DNA from: Sulfitobacter undariae
Lineage (GTDB): Bacteria; Pseudomonadota; Alphaproteobacteria; Rhodobacterales; Rhodobacteraceae
DNA: 64,000 nucleotides
Direction of reading: 5' to 3'
NCBI RefSeq assembly: GCF_014196805.1
Contig: NZ_JACIEI010000012.1
Location: 1-64,000 of the forward strand
Made by a program: the position numbers and the translations under genes. The notes beneath the pieces are model-generated. The model made no database searches and was not told the origin of the DNA. It saw nothing but the letters and a program-made list of their open reading frames with translations. Shown here piece after piece: positions 6,862 through 15,207 of this stretch (within the stretch, counting starts at the first letter, position 1; every line of letters begins with the position of its first letter).

Positions 6862-9840
6862 TCAATGGTTCCCGTCAGGTAGATCATCATGATACAGGCG
6901 ATATCGGTCATGGGTCGCGCCCGTGAACAGTTTCAGATCGCGGTAGAGAGATGATTTGATGAATACCATGTGCATATCTTGTTTCTGCTCTGGTGTTGAT
7001 CTGAGCCCAAGGTTTCTCCCTAAATCCTGAAACAAGGTATCCCTCATCGCCATTGCAACAGGATCATCAAGATCGAATTTTTGACCAAGGATACAAAGCT
7101 GATCATATTCACCCAAGCTGGGATATGTGATGATAGTAGCGATGGTCATGCCCGTCAGGTCATTTCGACCACGTGCTGCCTGATGTGAACAAACTTGGTC
7201 TTCGTATTTCTTGTCGATGTTCTTCAGATTGTTGCTGATCACAAAATCGATTCCGGACTCCAGCAAGTCCTGAGCCATGTCGATTACGCTGGTGCGGCCC
7301 TTCTTGTCTGGTGCACGTGCATCTTCATCGAAATAGATAGGTACAAGCTCATTGAACAGATGTGGGGTGTTCGTGAGGTTCATTGTCCTCAGGTATTGCG
7401 ACTCTTCCCTATGAGGTTTTTGGCCAGCAGCCAGCTTGAGTTGATCTTCTGCTCGATGGGCCAATGTAATGGAGCTTGCGATGCAGCGTGGTAGGTCTTC
7501 AGTCGTCAGTATGACCACGGGACAACCAAGGTTTGACCACCAGCGGTGTTCTTTGCTGTAGTACGTACCGATACGCTGCGCGTAGATATTGATTTCATCT
7601 ACACCTTTCCCAAATGGGAACCGCTTCGCATCGACTTTCAGCTTGTCCGATTTCTGGTATCCGATCTGGTTGATCCGGTTACACTCATCGAACCCCATAG
7701 GTGGTGACATGTACCCCCCAACAACCGCGTCGAATGCCTGTACTTGGGCTGGCAGACCAGCATCCTTCCACGAACACCCTGTGGACTTCTTGGCCACTTT
7801 TGCCACCTTTTTCGCCAGTTTAACATCTTCCTTGGTGTCGATGCCGACCAAATCTTCCCACCCCACTTCATCGTATATGACTTGGTAGAGGCCCATCTCA
7901 CGTATGCAATGTTTTACCCCATCTTGGTTAAAGTCATCCGGGAAGCCTGGATGCAGGAACGCTTTGCTGATCTGTGAATGGGGCCAGTTTTTCAGCAGGC
8001 TATGAACGCAAAATACCACCGTGTGGGTCGGATCAAACATTGAATGCCCGTTAATCATCCACATTTCATCGCGGAGTTCCGTCATACGGGTGTAGACAGC
8101 AGGCTGCATTGATTTGACTGCATGGAGGAAGCTGACACTACCATTGGCCCCTGCCTGTCGTCGCTCTATCGGTTTGACGCCAAACTCATCTGCGGCTTCT
8201 TGGTAGAGCTTGCTCAATGACTTGATGACTACCGCACAGGTGTTGCCATTTTCAATTCCTATGAATTCATTGCGTTTTGCATTTGCCTGTTCATATGATT
8301 TGCAGGCGAAACATATAAAGCCTGGTATTGGCGACCACGTGTCTCCATCCCGTTGCGTGGTTCGGTGTTGGCTATCAGCTTCCCGATCCCAGCGCCGTTC
8401 CTGTACGTGTTGCATCAGTGCATAGGTCTTGCCGATACCCTCTGGTGCCTGGACCAAAGTGGTACCAGGTGCGTCAGCGACATTACGTAAGATGCCGCTA
8501 AGGTTCGCTCTGGCCGTGTCACGACTTAAAGCCTTTTCACCAAACGATGCTGAGTATTTTCGAGGTCGGTTGGATTTTGATTTTTCCGACGCAATGGGGC
8601 TAACCTGTTGTACGGCCAGGCGCTGCTCAACAATGTTCAGTGTTTCATCCAGCGTGTATCCATTCGGTAGGAACAACGGGCCGCTGTGAGCGCCGATACC
8701 TGACGGGGCAACCATTCGGTAGTCGCCACGCACAAAGGTGGTCGGATTGCCATCATTAGCATGGTTCTTGAAGAACAGGTAATTGTAAGGCTCAAGATAT
8801 TCGATCCTGGTCGGCTCAGGGTATTGGGCCCATCCACATTCGTGCAGATACCTTTTCAACTCATTGATGAATGCATCCCCACCCTTCAGCGATACCGCCC
8901 GTTTGCTCGGTCTACTCTGAGAATGTCGTTCTACCTCCATGATCGCTTTCGCTGACTTGGCCAGCATCAGCGTGTTCGTTGAGCCGGTAGGGGCACGTGA
9001 CAACATATGCTCTTGGATGACGGTCTGCTCAATGAAATCGCCTGGCTGGAACCCATGGACGTTTGGCTTTTCACCATCCTGGAACATTCTGGTTCCCCAA
9101 GGAGATCGGCGCTTTTGGATATATGATGATAGGCGTTCATCAAACTTGATGGGCACACCAAGTGACTGTTGAACGGTTGTGGCCAAATGCACCCAAGTTG
9201 ACCGGTATAGCTCATGCAGCACCTGGTCCGGTACGTCGCCTTGCCACGTGGCATTGGCCCATGCCGATTTCTTTGCTAATTCATTTGATAGGTGCCGGGT
9301 GTCGAATACCAGGTGTATGTGAAGGCTCTTGTTACCGCTGAAAACAGTGGAGTACCCTCTATAATCTTGGTATCGGGACAGTGCTGTGTGTACTTTGTGA
9401 AAATCACAAATATCACGTTTGCCAGCAAACCAATCCAACTGCGTTTCCAAAGATGCGGCATCAGGGCCATCGTGTTCAAACGTAAAAACCATCCACCCAC
9501 CATTGGTGATGCGCTGTCCGGGCGGTGTGTAGCCGGATGCCACACCGCGCTTCTTTTTTGATGGATCGTATTGAGCGAAACGAAGCGGATTGCTGAACAA
9601 TTCCGCTTCCTTCTGAATGCTATCGTTGTCGTCGCCAAATTCTTGTTTTAACTCCTCCAACGCGCTCTGACTAAAGTTGCCCATCTTGTGATAGAAATGT
9701 GGGACATGCAGGTCTTCCTTTGGCAAATAAAGGATTGGTGAAATGAATTCCTTGAACATCCTGTTGAGATGCCTGTTGCTGGCACGTTCGATTTGCCTTT
9801 GATGCTTTGGACTTATGGCTAAGTCAGATGGTTTTTTCAT
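6862..9840 (-). CDS. Primase-polymerase (AEP) / helicase-like replication protein
   Basis: This 992-residue protein appears to be the replication enzyme of the element. The N-terminal third resembles an archaeo-eukaryotic-type primase: MVFTFEHDG (E122, D124) as the metal motif, SGNKSLHIH (168-176) as the SxH nucleotide motif, and IKFDERL (D234) as the third acidic motif, with RRSPWGTRMF after it. The middle has a P-loop, APEGIGKT (465-472), and a Walker B-like VIYDEVGW near residue 680, suggesting a helicase or ATPase module. Primase-helicase fusions are typical of plasmids, phages and their satellites. The start is the ATG at 9840, next to MKKPSDLAIS; no strong Shine-Dalgarno sequence is visible. 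It is transcribed toward the micro-gene array and away from the RHH gene. Confidence 0.7.
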   Translation of the reverse strand: MKKPSDLAISPKHQRQIERASNRHLNRMFKEFISPILYLPKEDLHVPHFYHKMGNFSQSALEELKQEFGDDNDSIQKEAELFSNPLRFAQYDPSKKKRGVASGYTPPGQRITNGGWMVFTFEHDGPDAASLETQLDWFAGKRDICDFHKVHTALSRYQDYRGYSTVFSGNKSLHIHLVFDTRHLSNELAKKSAWANATWQGDVPDQVLHELYRSTWVHLATTVQQSLGVPIKFDERLSSYIQKRRSPWGTRMFQDGEKPNVHGFQPGDFIEQTVIQEHMLSRAPTGSTNTLMLAKSAKAIMEVERHSQSRPSKRAVSLKGGDAFINELKRYLHECGWAQYPEPTRIEYLEPYNYLFFKNHANDGNPTTFVRGDYRMVAPSGIGAHSGPLFLPNGYTLDETLNIVEQRLAVQQVSPIASEKSKSNRPRKYSASFGEKALSRDTARANLSGILRNVADAPGTTLVQAPEGIGKTYALMQHVQERRWDREADSQHRTTQRDGDTWSPIPGFICFACKSYEQANAKRNEFIGIENGNTCAVVIKSLSKLYQEAADEFGVKPIERRQAGANGSVSFLHAVKSMQPAVYTRMTELRDEMWMINGHSMFDPTHTVVFCVHSLLKNWPHSQISKAFLHPGFPDDFNQDGVKHCIREMGLYQVIYDEVGWEDLVGIDTKEDVKLAKKVAKVAKKSTGCSWKDAGLPAQVQAFDAVVGGYMSPPMGFDECNRINQIGYQKSDKLKVDAKRFPFGKGVDEINIYAQRIGTYYSKEHRWWSNLGCPVVILTTEDLPRCIASSITLAHRAEDQLKLAAGQKPHREESQYLRTMNLTNTPHLFNELVPIYFDEDARAPDKKGRTSVIDMAQDLLESGIDFVISNNLKNIDKKYEDQVCSHQAARGRNDLTGMTIATIITYPSLGEYDQLCILGQKFDLDDPVAMAMRDTLFQDLGRNLGLRSTPEQKQDMHMVFIKSSLYRDLKLFTGATHDRYRLYHDDLPDGNH

Positions 9841-9876
9841 GAGATGCCCGTCAGTGTGTTTGTAATCTATTTAGCC

Positions 9877-9897
9877 TGTCAGACATCTTGTCTGACA
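9877..9897. promoter_or_regulatory. Perfect 9-bp inverted repeat, candidate operator or origin
   Basis: TGTCAGACA, spacer TCT, then TGTCTGACA forms a perfect palindrome in the divergent gap between the primase-helicase (start 9840) and the ribbon-helix-helix gene (start 9968). Its size and position suit autoregulation by the RHH protein or a replication-initiator site. No experiment is implied. Confidence 0.55.
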
Positions 9898-9916
9898 CAA
9901 ACAATGCGGATGGTCT

Positions 9917-9927
9917 GCCCTGTCGTG
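9917..9927 (+). repeat. Left arm of an 11-bp inverted repeat flanking the RHH gene
   Basis: GCCCTGTCGTG here is the exact reverse complement of CACGACAGGGC at 10323-10333. The two arms enclose the RHH gene and part of the non-coding stretch. They may be a second binding site pair or part of an origin. Confidence 0.45.
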
Positions 9928-9967
9928 CTGTGTTGCCTAAATACTGTACAACCATAGGAGTGATGTC

Positions 9968-10147
9968 ATGCAACAAAACAGGATCACGATCAGAAACATT
10001 GACGATGCCATTCTGGCTGAGGCCAGAGCTATCGTGCGGTATAATGCTCAGGAAACCATGGGGGCGTTCATGTCGTCTGCCCTGGAAGCATATATCATGT
10101 CGTTACCATATGAGGCTGACGACTACTTCATTGATACCATTGACTGA
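9968..10147 (+). CDS. Ribbon-helix-helix (Arc/CopG-like) DNA-binding protein, 59 aa
   Basis: A short gene not obvious in a long-ORF scan. The N-terminus QQNRITIRNIDDAILAEA is the beta-strand plus first helix of an RHH fold; MGAFMSSALEAYI supplies the second helix. AGGAG at 9956-9960 gives a seven-base spacing to the ATG. It is divergent from the primase-helicase, with a perfect palindrome between them, a typical arrangement for an autoregulated copy-control or excision-control repressor. The C-terminal DDYFIDTID tail is acidic. A longer frame on the same strand (9888-10289) overlaps it, but lacks domain features. Confidence 0.75.
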   Translation: MQQNRITIRNIDDAILAEARAIVRYNAQETMGAFMSSALEAYIMSLPYEADDYFIDTID

Positions 10148-10482
10148 TTGCTTTGGTGAAACGCCAGCATTGCTTCATAAGTGTTTTCTCAATTTCAAAG
10201 TGCCAACAAGAAATAGCATGGGCTTGTGCATAGACTATCCACTATCCCTTATGTCCAAGGGACCGGTTGTTACAGGTGCCGCGAAATGACCCGGTTCAGA
10301 TGCTCAACACCCTAATAGACAACACGACAGGGCGGAGCGACATGCGGACAAACATGCTTTCCGAACCGGGCACTCTCTAATTTCGATCAGTTCCCTTGGA
10401 AATCAAGATCGTGATCAAGATAATTCGGATTAACCATCAAACATGGCTTCATTCAGCTATACATAGTCATTGGTGGTAGGAG
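10148..10482. other. Non-coding stretch with inverted repeats
   Basis: No convincing gene. It contains CCCGGTTC at 10290-10297 paired with GAACCGGG at 10363-10370, and the right arm CACGACAGGGC (10323-10333) of the 11-bp repeat seen upstream of the RHH gene. Next to a primase gene this could be a replication origin or a structured RNA; nothing in the sequence decides between them. Confidence 0.4.
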
Positions 10483-10710
10483 CTATCGCATGATGAATGG
10501 AATGACTTCAGCGGTTTCAGGTGAGGTCGCACTTTGAGCCAGGACAGGGACCACTGCCGCTTGTTTCAGGTTGGCACGAAGCAGTCGGTTCAATCCCTTA
10601 GCAGAGGCCAACTTGATATTCAGGGGCGAAATTCCACAATGGTGACGTATGTGGTTCCGTTTGAAGATCGCTTCAACAAGACGTTGACGTTGATCGGCTG
10701 ATGCTTCCAC
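10483..10710 (-). CDS. Hypothetical basic protein, 75 aa
   Basis: Starts at a GTG (10710) preceded by GAAGG at a good distance. The sequence is basic and helical in the first half (SADQRQRLVEAIFKRNHIRH), then CGISPLNIKLASAKGLNRLL, and ends in a hydrophobic stretch. A DNA-binding role is possible, but no motif proves it. It shares strand with the secreted protein and Cro-like genes upstream, so it may be the tail of that operon, about 110 bases downstream. Confidence 0.45.
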   Translation of the reverse strand: MEASADQRQRLVEAIFKRNHIRHHCGISPLNIKLASAKGLNRLLRANLKQAAVVPVLAQSATSPETAEVIPFIMR

Positions 10711-10817
10711 AAATTTCCCTTCTCAGTTTTGGTACGATCTTCCCGACCGCCATCTTGGCATTGAACGAAAATTCTTCAGGTTAGTCAGACTTATGTCCCG
10801 GACGCCGGAGTCCGGTT

Positions 10818-11147
10818 TCAGTCAGACACATTAGCCGCTTTGACCCAAAGCCCGTCCTGTCCCTCGACACCTGCCCAAGCCAAATTCTGCTCCTGGAGGA
10901 AGTCACGGACATGATCGTCCAATTCGCCGTTCTGGAATTGGCAGGTGCCGCCATCGGGGCTCCGTGTAAAGAGTATGCCAAACACCTCTTCGTTTGTTTG
11001 GCCAAGTGTCATATTTTGGCAGGTTTCTTGAAGCTCCAACAGGTCAGCCAAGATGACTTTGGGATCGAGGTATTTTGGATCGCTGTCCGCCCAGACTGGG
11101 GCTGCAATCAAGAGCGATGCGATTGAAAGCGCGTACTTAAACATCAT
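10818..11147 (-). CDS. Small exported protein, 109 aa
   Basis: The double ATG at 11147/11144 is preceded by AAGGAA. The N-terminus MMFKYALSIASLLIAAPVWA is a clear Sec signal peptide with a likely cut after AWA. The mature part of about 88 residues has two cysteines (LQETCQNMT and GGTCQFQNG) that may form a disulfide in the periplasm. The start overlaps the end of the XRE gene by 11 bases, so the two are probably coupled. A regulator-exported protein pair inside a defence element is unusual; the function is unknown. Confidence 0.6.
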   Translation of the reverse strand: MMFKYALSIASLLIAAPVWADSDPKYLDPKVILADLLELQETCQNMTLGQTNEEVFGILFTRSPDGGTCQFQNGELDDHVRDFLQEQNLAWAGVEGQDGLWVKAANVSD

Positions 11148-11466
11148 GGGTTCCTTTGTGTGGTGTCGCTTGGTGTAGGACGGTGCTGCTCGACTGTGCT
11201 GGGCAGCAAGTATTGGTGACATCAAATTGATCATCTCCCCGGCAGATCGAAGCCACCGCTCCACACGGCTGTACGCAAAACAAACCGAAGATATCATTCG
11301 GCGTCACCTGACCCCGTGTCTCCTGGTGAATACGCTTCATAAGCTCCCTGCGTGGCACGACAGAACCGTCAGATATTCTGCTGATGGTTGCCGCTGTAGT
11401 GCCCGCTAATGCAGCGAACCGTGACATCGATATGTTGTTCTGTTCGAGAAATTCATTGAGCCTCAT
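11137..11466 (-). CDS. Cro/CI-type XRE transcriptional regulator
   Basis: Residues 1-62 form an XRE helix-turn-helix: LNEFLEQNNISMSRFAALAG, then TAATISRISDGSVVPRRELM, with ATISRISDG as the recognition region. The remaining 45 residues are Cys-containing (CVQPCGAV, then CRGDDQ) and of unknown role. The gene is divergent from a second XRE regulator at 11584 across a 117-base gap with two matching operators. This looks like a bistable phage-style switch controlling the defence block on one side and the exported-protein genes on the other. Confidence 0.75.
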   Translation of the reverse strand: MRLNEFLEQNNISMSRFAALAGTTAATISRISDGSVVPRRELMKRIHQETRGQVTPNDIFGLFCVQPCGAVASICRGDDQFDVTNTCCPAQSSSTVLHQATPHKGTHDV

Positions 11467-11478
11467 CTGACTTACATC

Positions 11479-11552
11479 TTACGGTTTATGTAAGTGATTC
11501 GCTAGTCCCGATCTTCATGAACAGGGGTTCCAAAGCGTTACATTTTTTGTAA
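11479..11552. promoter_or_regulatory. Paired operators TTAC-N7-GTAA between divergent XRE genes
   Basis: Two 15-bp sites have identical half-sites and spacing: 11479-11493 and 11538-11552. The first sits inside a longer symmetric cluster that also contains CTTACAT at 11471-11477 with ATGTAAG at 11488-11494. Their placement next to each start is as expected for Cro/CI-like autoregulation. Which protein binds which site cannot be read from the sequence. Confidence 0.6.
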
Positions 11553-11583
11553 AAGGGAAGTATGAAGCAATGAGATCGAACCA

Positions 11584-12003
11584 TTGGCAATCTATCAGAC
11601 CCTTCGTATGGCACGTGAGCAGGCTGGGCTTTCCCTTGAGAAGGCGGCGGAGTGTATTGGCATCAGTGGGGCCAGCTTCTCGCGAATGGAGAATGGCCTC
11701 AGCAAGGTTTCGACTGACAGGCTGGAAATGCTTGCCAGTCTGTATCAGGTATCTGCGTCAGCCCTTATCGAGGGCAGTATCATAACCATGCCCTCCACTG
11801 TTGATCTTGATAGGATGCGGGCGGTCGTTGAGGCCGTTCAGAGGGGGGTATACAAGCTCCGTGTAAGGCCCTCATCAGAGAAGATGGGTATTGCCGTGGC
11901 AGAGGTATACCGCATGGAGATCGAGCGTATTGTGAATGATCCCAAAGCCGAATTTGATCCAACCCGATATAACAGCCTCATCGAGGCCATGTTCCGAAAG
12001 TGA
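11584..12003 (+). CDS. XRE-family regulator upstream of the type I RM operon
   Basis: A 139-residue protein with an N-terminal XRE domain: LRMAREQAGLSLEKAAECIG, then SGASFSRMENGLSKVSTDRL, and a C-terminal region with a GVYKLRVRPSSEKMG helix. The only start that keeps the first helix is TTG at 11584; no strong Shine-Dalgarno sequence is seen, which implies weak translation. The hsdM start lies five bases after the stop, so it is the first gene of the restriction operon and a likely controller of it, comparable to C proteins that time restriction expression. Confidence 0.75.
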   Translation: MAIYQTLRMAREQAGLSLEKAAECIGISGASFSRMENGLSKVSTDRLEMLASLYQVSASALIEGSIITMPSTVDLDRMRAVVEAVQRGVYKLRVRPSSEKMGIAVAEVYRMEIERIVNDPKAEFDPTRYNSLIEAMFRK

Positions 12004-12007
12004 ATAT

Positions 12008-13516
12008 ATGACGCCCGTCACCCAATCCGAGATCAACAAGGCCGCATGGGGTGCATGTGATACCTTCCGGGGTGTCGTCGATCCTTCGATCTACAAGGAT
12101 TACGTCCTGACGATGTTGTTCCTGAAGTACCTCAGTGACGTGTGGCAGGACCACATGACACGGTATCAAACTGAGCACCCCAATGCCCCAGAATTGGTAG
12201 AGGCTATGATGCAGCAGGAGGCGTTTGTTCTCCCCGATGGTGCCAGCTTCACCGCTCTGCACAAACGCCGCCATGAGCCTGGCAACGGGGAGCGGATCGA
12301 TAAGGCGCTGCATGCCATCGAAGAGGCCAACATTACCAAGCTGCGGGATGTGTTCCAGGACATCAGCTTCAACAGCAACAAGCTTGGGGATGAGGAACAG
12401 AAGAACGATATCCTGCGGCACCTGATCGAGGACTTCGCCACGGATGCATTGGACCTACGGCCCACGCGCGTGGGCCAGTTGGATATCATCGGCGGTGCCT
12501 ATGAATACCTGATTAGCCGGTTTGCGGCCACGGCGGGTAAGAAGGCAGGAGAATTCTATACACCGGCAGAGGTGTCGTCGCTGATGGCACGTCTGGTTGA
12601 TCCCCAGGAGGGGGATGACATCTGTGACCCCACATGCGGCTCTGCATCGCTGCTAATGAAGTGTGGCAGGCTGATCCGGCAGAATACGGGCACCAAACGC
12701 TACGCGCTGTTCGGGCAGGAGGCTATTGGCTCCACCTGGGCACTGGCCAAGATGAACCTGTTTCTGCACGGAGAAGAGAACCATCAAATAGAATGGGGAG
12801 ATACAATTCGGAACCCCAAGCTACGGACCAGTGATGATATGCTGCGGCACTATGATGTGGTTGTGGCCAATCCACCGTTCAGTCTGGACAAGTGGGGCAC
12901 GGAAGCTGCGGAGACAGACAAGTTTGCACGGTTCCGCCGTGGCATGCCGCCCAAGACCAAGGGCGACTATGCCTTCATCCTGCACATGATCGAGACCATG
13001 AAGCCCAAGACGGGCCGTATGGCGGTGGTGGTGCCCAATGGTGTGCTGTTCCGGGGATCGACCGAGGGTAAAATCCGGCAGAAGCTGATTGAGGAGAACC
13101 TGCTGGATGCGGTGATCGGCCTACCGGAGAAGCTATTCTTTGGGACGGGTATTCCAGCGGCGATCATGGTGTTCCGCAAATCCAAGGCTGACACATCGGT
13201 GATGTTCATTGATGCCTCACGGGAGTTCATCTCGGGCACCAACCAGAACGTGCTGGACGATACCCATCTGGAGAAGATCGTGGCGACTTACCGCGAACGG
13301 GAGACGGTGGACAAATACGCCTACCGTGCCACATGGGAAGAGATAGCAGAGAATGATTTCAACCTGAATATCTCCCGATATGTGGATACGTTTGAAGAGG
13401 AAGATGAGATCGATCTGATGGCCGTTCGTGACGAACGAAGCCGATTGAAGATCGATCTGGCCGAGTTGGAGACCCGCATGGAGGGGTACCTCCAGGAGCT
13501 TGGTTATGGTTCCTAA
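12008..13516 (+). CDS. hsdM: Type I restriction-modification DNA methyltransferase subunit
   Basis: 502 residues from ATG 12008; the frame is open further upstream, but homology begins at QSEINKAAWGACDTFRGVVD. The HsdM_N helical domain is followed by an N6-adenine methyltransferase domain with motif I DICDPTCGSASLL and catalytic motif IV VVANPPFS (NPPF). It methylates adenine within the bipartite site chosen by HsdS and forms the M2S core. It overlaps hsdS by 11 bases. The length is normal for the family, and no damage is seen. Confidence 0.95.
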   Translation: MTPVTQSEINKAAWGACDTFRGVVDPSIYKDYVLTMLFLKYLSDVWQDHMTRYQTEHPNAPELVEAMMQQEAFVLPDGASFTALHKRRHEPGNGERIDKALHAIEEANITKLRDVFQDISFNSNKLGDEEQKNDILRHLIEDFATDALDLRPTRVGQLDIIGGAYEYLISRFAATAGKKAGEFYTPAEVSSLMARLVDPQEGDDICDPTCGSASLLMKCGRLIRQNTGTKRYALFGQEAIGSTWALAKMNLFLHGEENHQIEWGDTIRNPKLRTSDDMLRHYDVVVANPPFSLDKWGTEAAETDKFARFRRGMPPKTKGDYAFILHMIETMKPKTGRMAVVVPNGVLFRGSTEGKIRQKLIEENLLDAVIGLPEKLFFGTGIPAAIMVFRKSKADTSVMFIDASREFISGTNQNVLDDTHLEKIVATYRERETVDKYAYRATWEEIAENDFNLNISRYVDTFEEEDEIDLMAVRDERSRLKIDLAELETRMEGYLQELGYGS

Positions 13517-14690
13517 CGGGTGGGAAGCATCGTCTCTTGGGGAGTGTGCAACATTCCGTTCGGGAGGAACGCCCAGTAAGCAACGACCAGAGTTTTGGGG
13601 TGGTGATGTGCCTTGGGTCTCGGCAAAAGATTTGAAGACACACCTCATCTGTACAGCAATAGATCGACTCACAGAAGTTGGTGCTCGTGGAGCTAAAATG
13701 GCTCAGCCGGATCATATTCTGATGCTGGTAAGGGGTATGACGCTTTTGAAGGATGTTCCCATAGGGTTTGTAACCAAACCCGTGGCGTTCAACCAGGACT
13801 TAAAGGCGCTGGTCGCCAATGAGAATGTTAACCCGCTATTTCTGTCGTATCTGCTGGTTGAAAAAAAGCGTGTGATGATGGGGCTGGTTAATACGGCAAA
13901 CCATGGCACAGGTAGGCTTGACACAAATCTATTAAAGGCATTGCCGATAGATATCCCGCCACTTCCCGAACAACGCAAGATCGCGGATATCCTCTCAACC
14001 TGGGACCGTGCCATCGAGACCAGTGAGGCGCTGCTGGCCACAGCCCGCACCCAGAAACGCGCCCTCATGCAGAGCCTGCTCACGGGTAAACGCCGCTTCC
14101 CGGAGTTCGAAGAGCAGGAGTGGAAAATCGGCGGGTTAGATTTATTGGCAGAAATTCACATGGGGCAAAGCCCGGCTGGTAGCACTTACAACTCGGATGG
14201 CATTGGATCGCCGTTATTGAACGGACCCACGGAGTTTACTGACCGCCACCCTGTTGCACGGCAATGGACAACAAAGCCGACCAAGATGTGCAAAGACGGG
14301 GATGTTCTAGTTTGTGTGCGAGGAAGCTCGACTGGACGCATGAATGTCGCAGATGGTGCATATTGTATCGGACGTGGTATTGCTGCTGTCCGCAAACGGA
14401 ATGGTTTGACAGATACCGTGTATCTTCAGCAATTGCTCCATTCTCTTGTAGAGTTGGTGCTCAGCCGGGCCGCCGGATCGACGTTCCCAAACATAGACAA
14501 AAAGTCGTTGAACGCGCTTCAGGTACACATCCCTACCTACGAAGCACAGAAAAGAATTGGGCTTGTTCTGGCTGATGCGGACGATGAGATCGACAGCTAT
14601 GTCGGTGATATTAAAAACCTCCATGCTGAAAAAAAGGCCCTGATGCAGCAGTTACTTACGGGCAAGCGGCGGGTGAACGTAGATGCTTAG
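13506..14690 (+). CDS. hsdS: Type I restriction-modification specificity subunit
   Basis: 394 residues from ATG 13506, preceded by AGGAG. Two target-recognition domains are visible, each followed by a conserved coiled-coil spacer: EQRKIADILSTWDRAIETSE ending LLTGKRRFPEF at about residue 200, and QKRIGLVLADADDEIDSYVG ending LLTGKRRV at the C-terminus. The matching LLTGKRR repeats are typical of the two half-subunits. The protein sets the DNA target of both modification and restriction. The DNA site cannot be deduced here. Confidence 0.95.
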   Translation: MVPNGWEASSLGECATFRSGGTPSKQRPEFWGGDVPWVSAKDLKTHLICTAIDRLTEVGARGAKMAQPDHILMLVRGMTLLKDVPIGFVTKPVAFNQDLKALVANENVNPLFLSYLLVEKKRVMMGLVNTANHGTGRLDTNLLKALPIDIPPLPEQRKIADILSTWDRAIETSEALLATARTQKRALMQSLLTGKRRFPEFEEQEWKIGGLDLLAEIHMGQSPAGSTYNSDGIGSPLLNGPTEFTDRHPVARQWTTKPTKMCKDGDVLVCVRGSSTGRMNVADGAYCIGRGIAAVRKRNGLTDTVYLQQLLHSLVELVLSRAAGSTFPNIDKKSLNALQVHIPTYEAQKRIGLVLADADDEIDSYVGDIKNLHAEKKALMQQLLTGKRRVNVDA

Positions 14691-15204
14691 TGGGTTGGCA
14701 AGAATTTCACTAACCGCCACGGCGATTGCTCCTGTCGGGTTCACCTATGCTGCTGTCGCTGCGTTGAACGACCGATACGACATCATGTTCTTTCTGCTGG
14801 CTGGGTCTCTGTTACTTGTCAGGGTTTGCGTCTGGGTTCTGAATGCCACCAAAGGCAAGAGTGCACCAGCATCTGAACGCCACAAGATCACAACGGTTGA
14901 GCCAGCCGACCGTGAAAACACAGCTATCATCCTGCTGTACCTGATGCCCTTATTTACCGCTGATTTTGACGATCTGAACTGGATGATCTGGATACCAACA
15001 TTGCTGATATTTGCTGTGATTGCCTTCACCAGCCACAGCTATTTTTTCAATCCACTACTTGGGCTCTTTGGATGGCATTTCTACAAAGTGGGAACACCTG
15101 AGGCGGTCACAAGGGTTTTGATTTCCAAGAGAACTATACGCAAAGGTAACTGCGAAATCACTGGGATCGATCTCGGTGATTATGTAATTTTAGATACGGA
15201 GTAA
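14683..15204 (+). CDS. kwaA: KwaA-like four-helix membrane protein (Kiwa defence)
   Basis: 173 residues, starting eight bases inside the end of hsdS. Four hydrophobic segments are visible: SLTATAIAPVGFTYAAVAAL, IMFFLLAGSLLLVRVCVWVL, AIILLYLMPLFTA and WMIWIPTLLIFAVIAFTS, followed by FFNPLLGLFGWHFYKVGTPE and a short soluble tail. Topology, size and position directly before a DUF4868 gene match KwaA of the Kiwa anti-phage system, in which the membrane protein senses infection and the partner acts on DNA. The call rests mainly on the pairing; on its own the protein would be only a membrane protein of unknown function. Confidence 0.7.
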   Translation: MLSGLARISLTATAIAPVGFTYAAVAALNDRYDIMFFLLAGSLLLVRVCVWVLNATKGKSAPASERHKITTVEPADRENTAIILLYLMPLFTADFDDLNWMIWIPTLLIFAVIAFTSHSYFFNPLLGLFGWHFYKVGTPEAVTRVLISKRTIRKGNCEITGIDLGDYVILDTE

Positions 15205-15207
15205 TTG

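Noticed and set aside
9888-10289. Rightward 133-codon frame overlapping the RHH gene
   Set aside because: The RHH frame (9968-10147) has a good ribosome-binding site and recognisable fold; the longer frame is Cys/Arg-rich without features.
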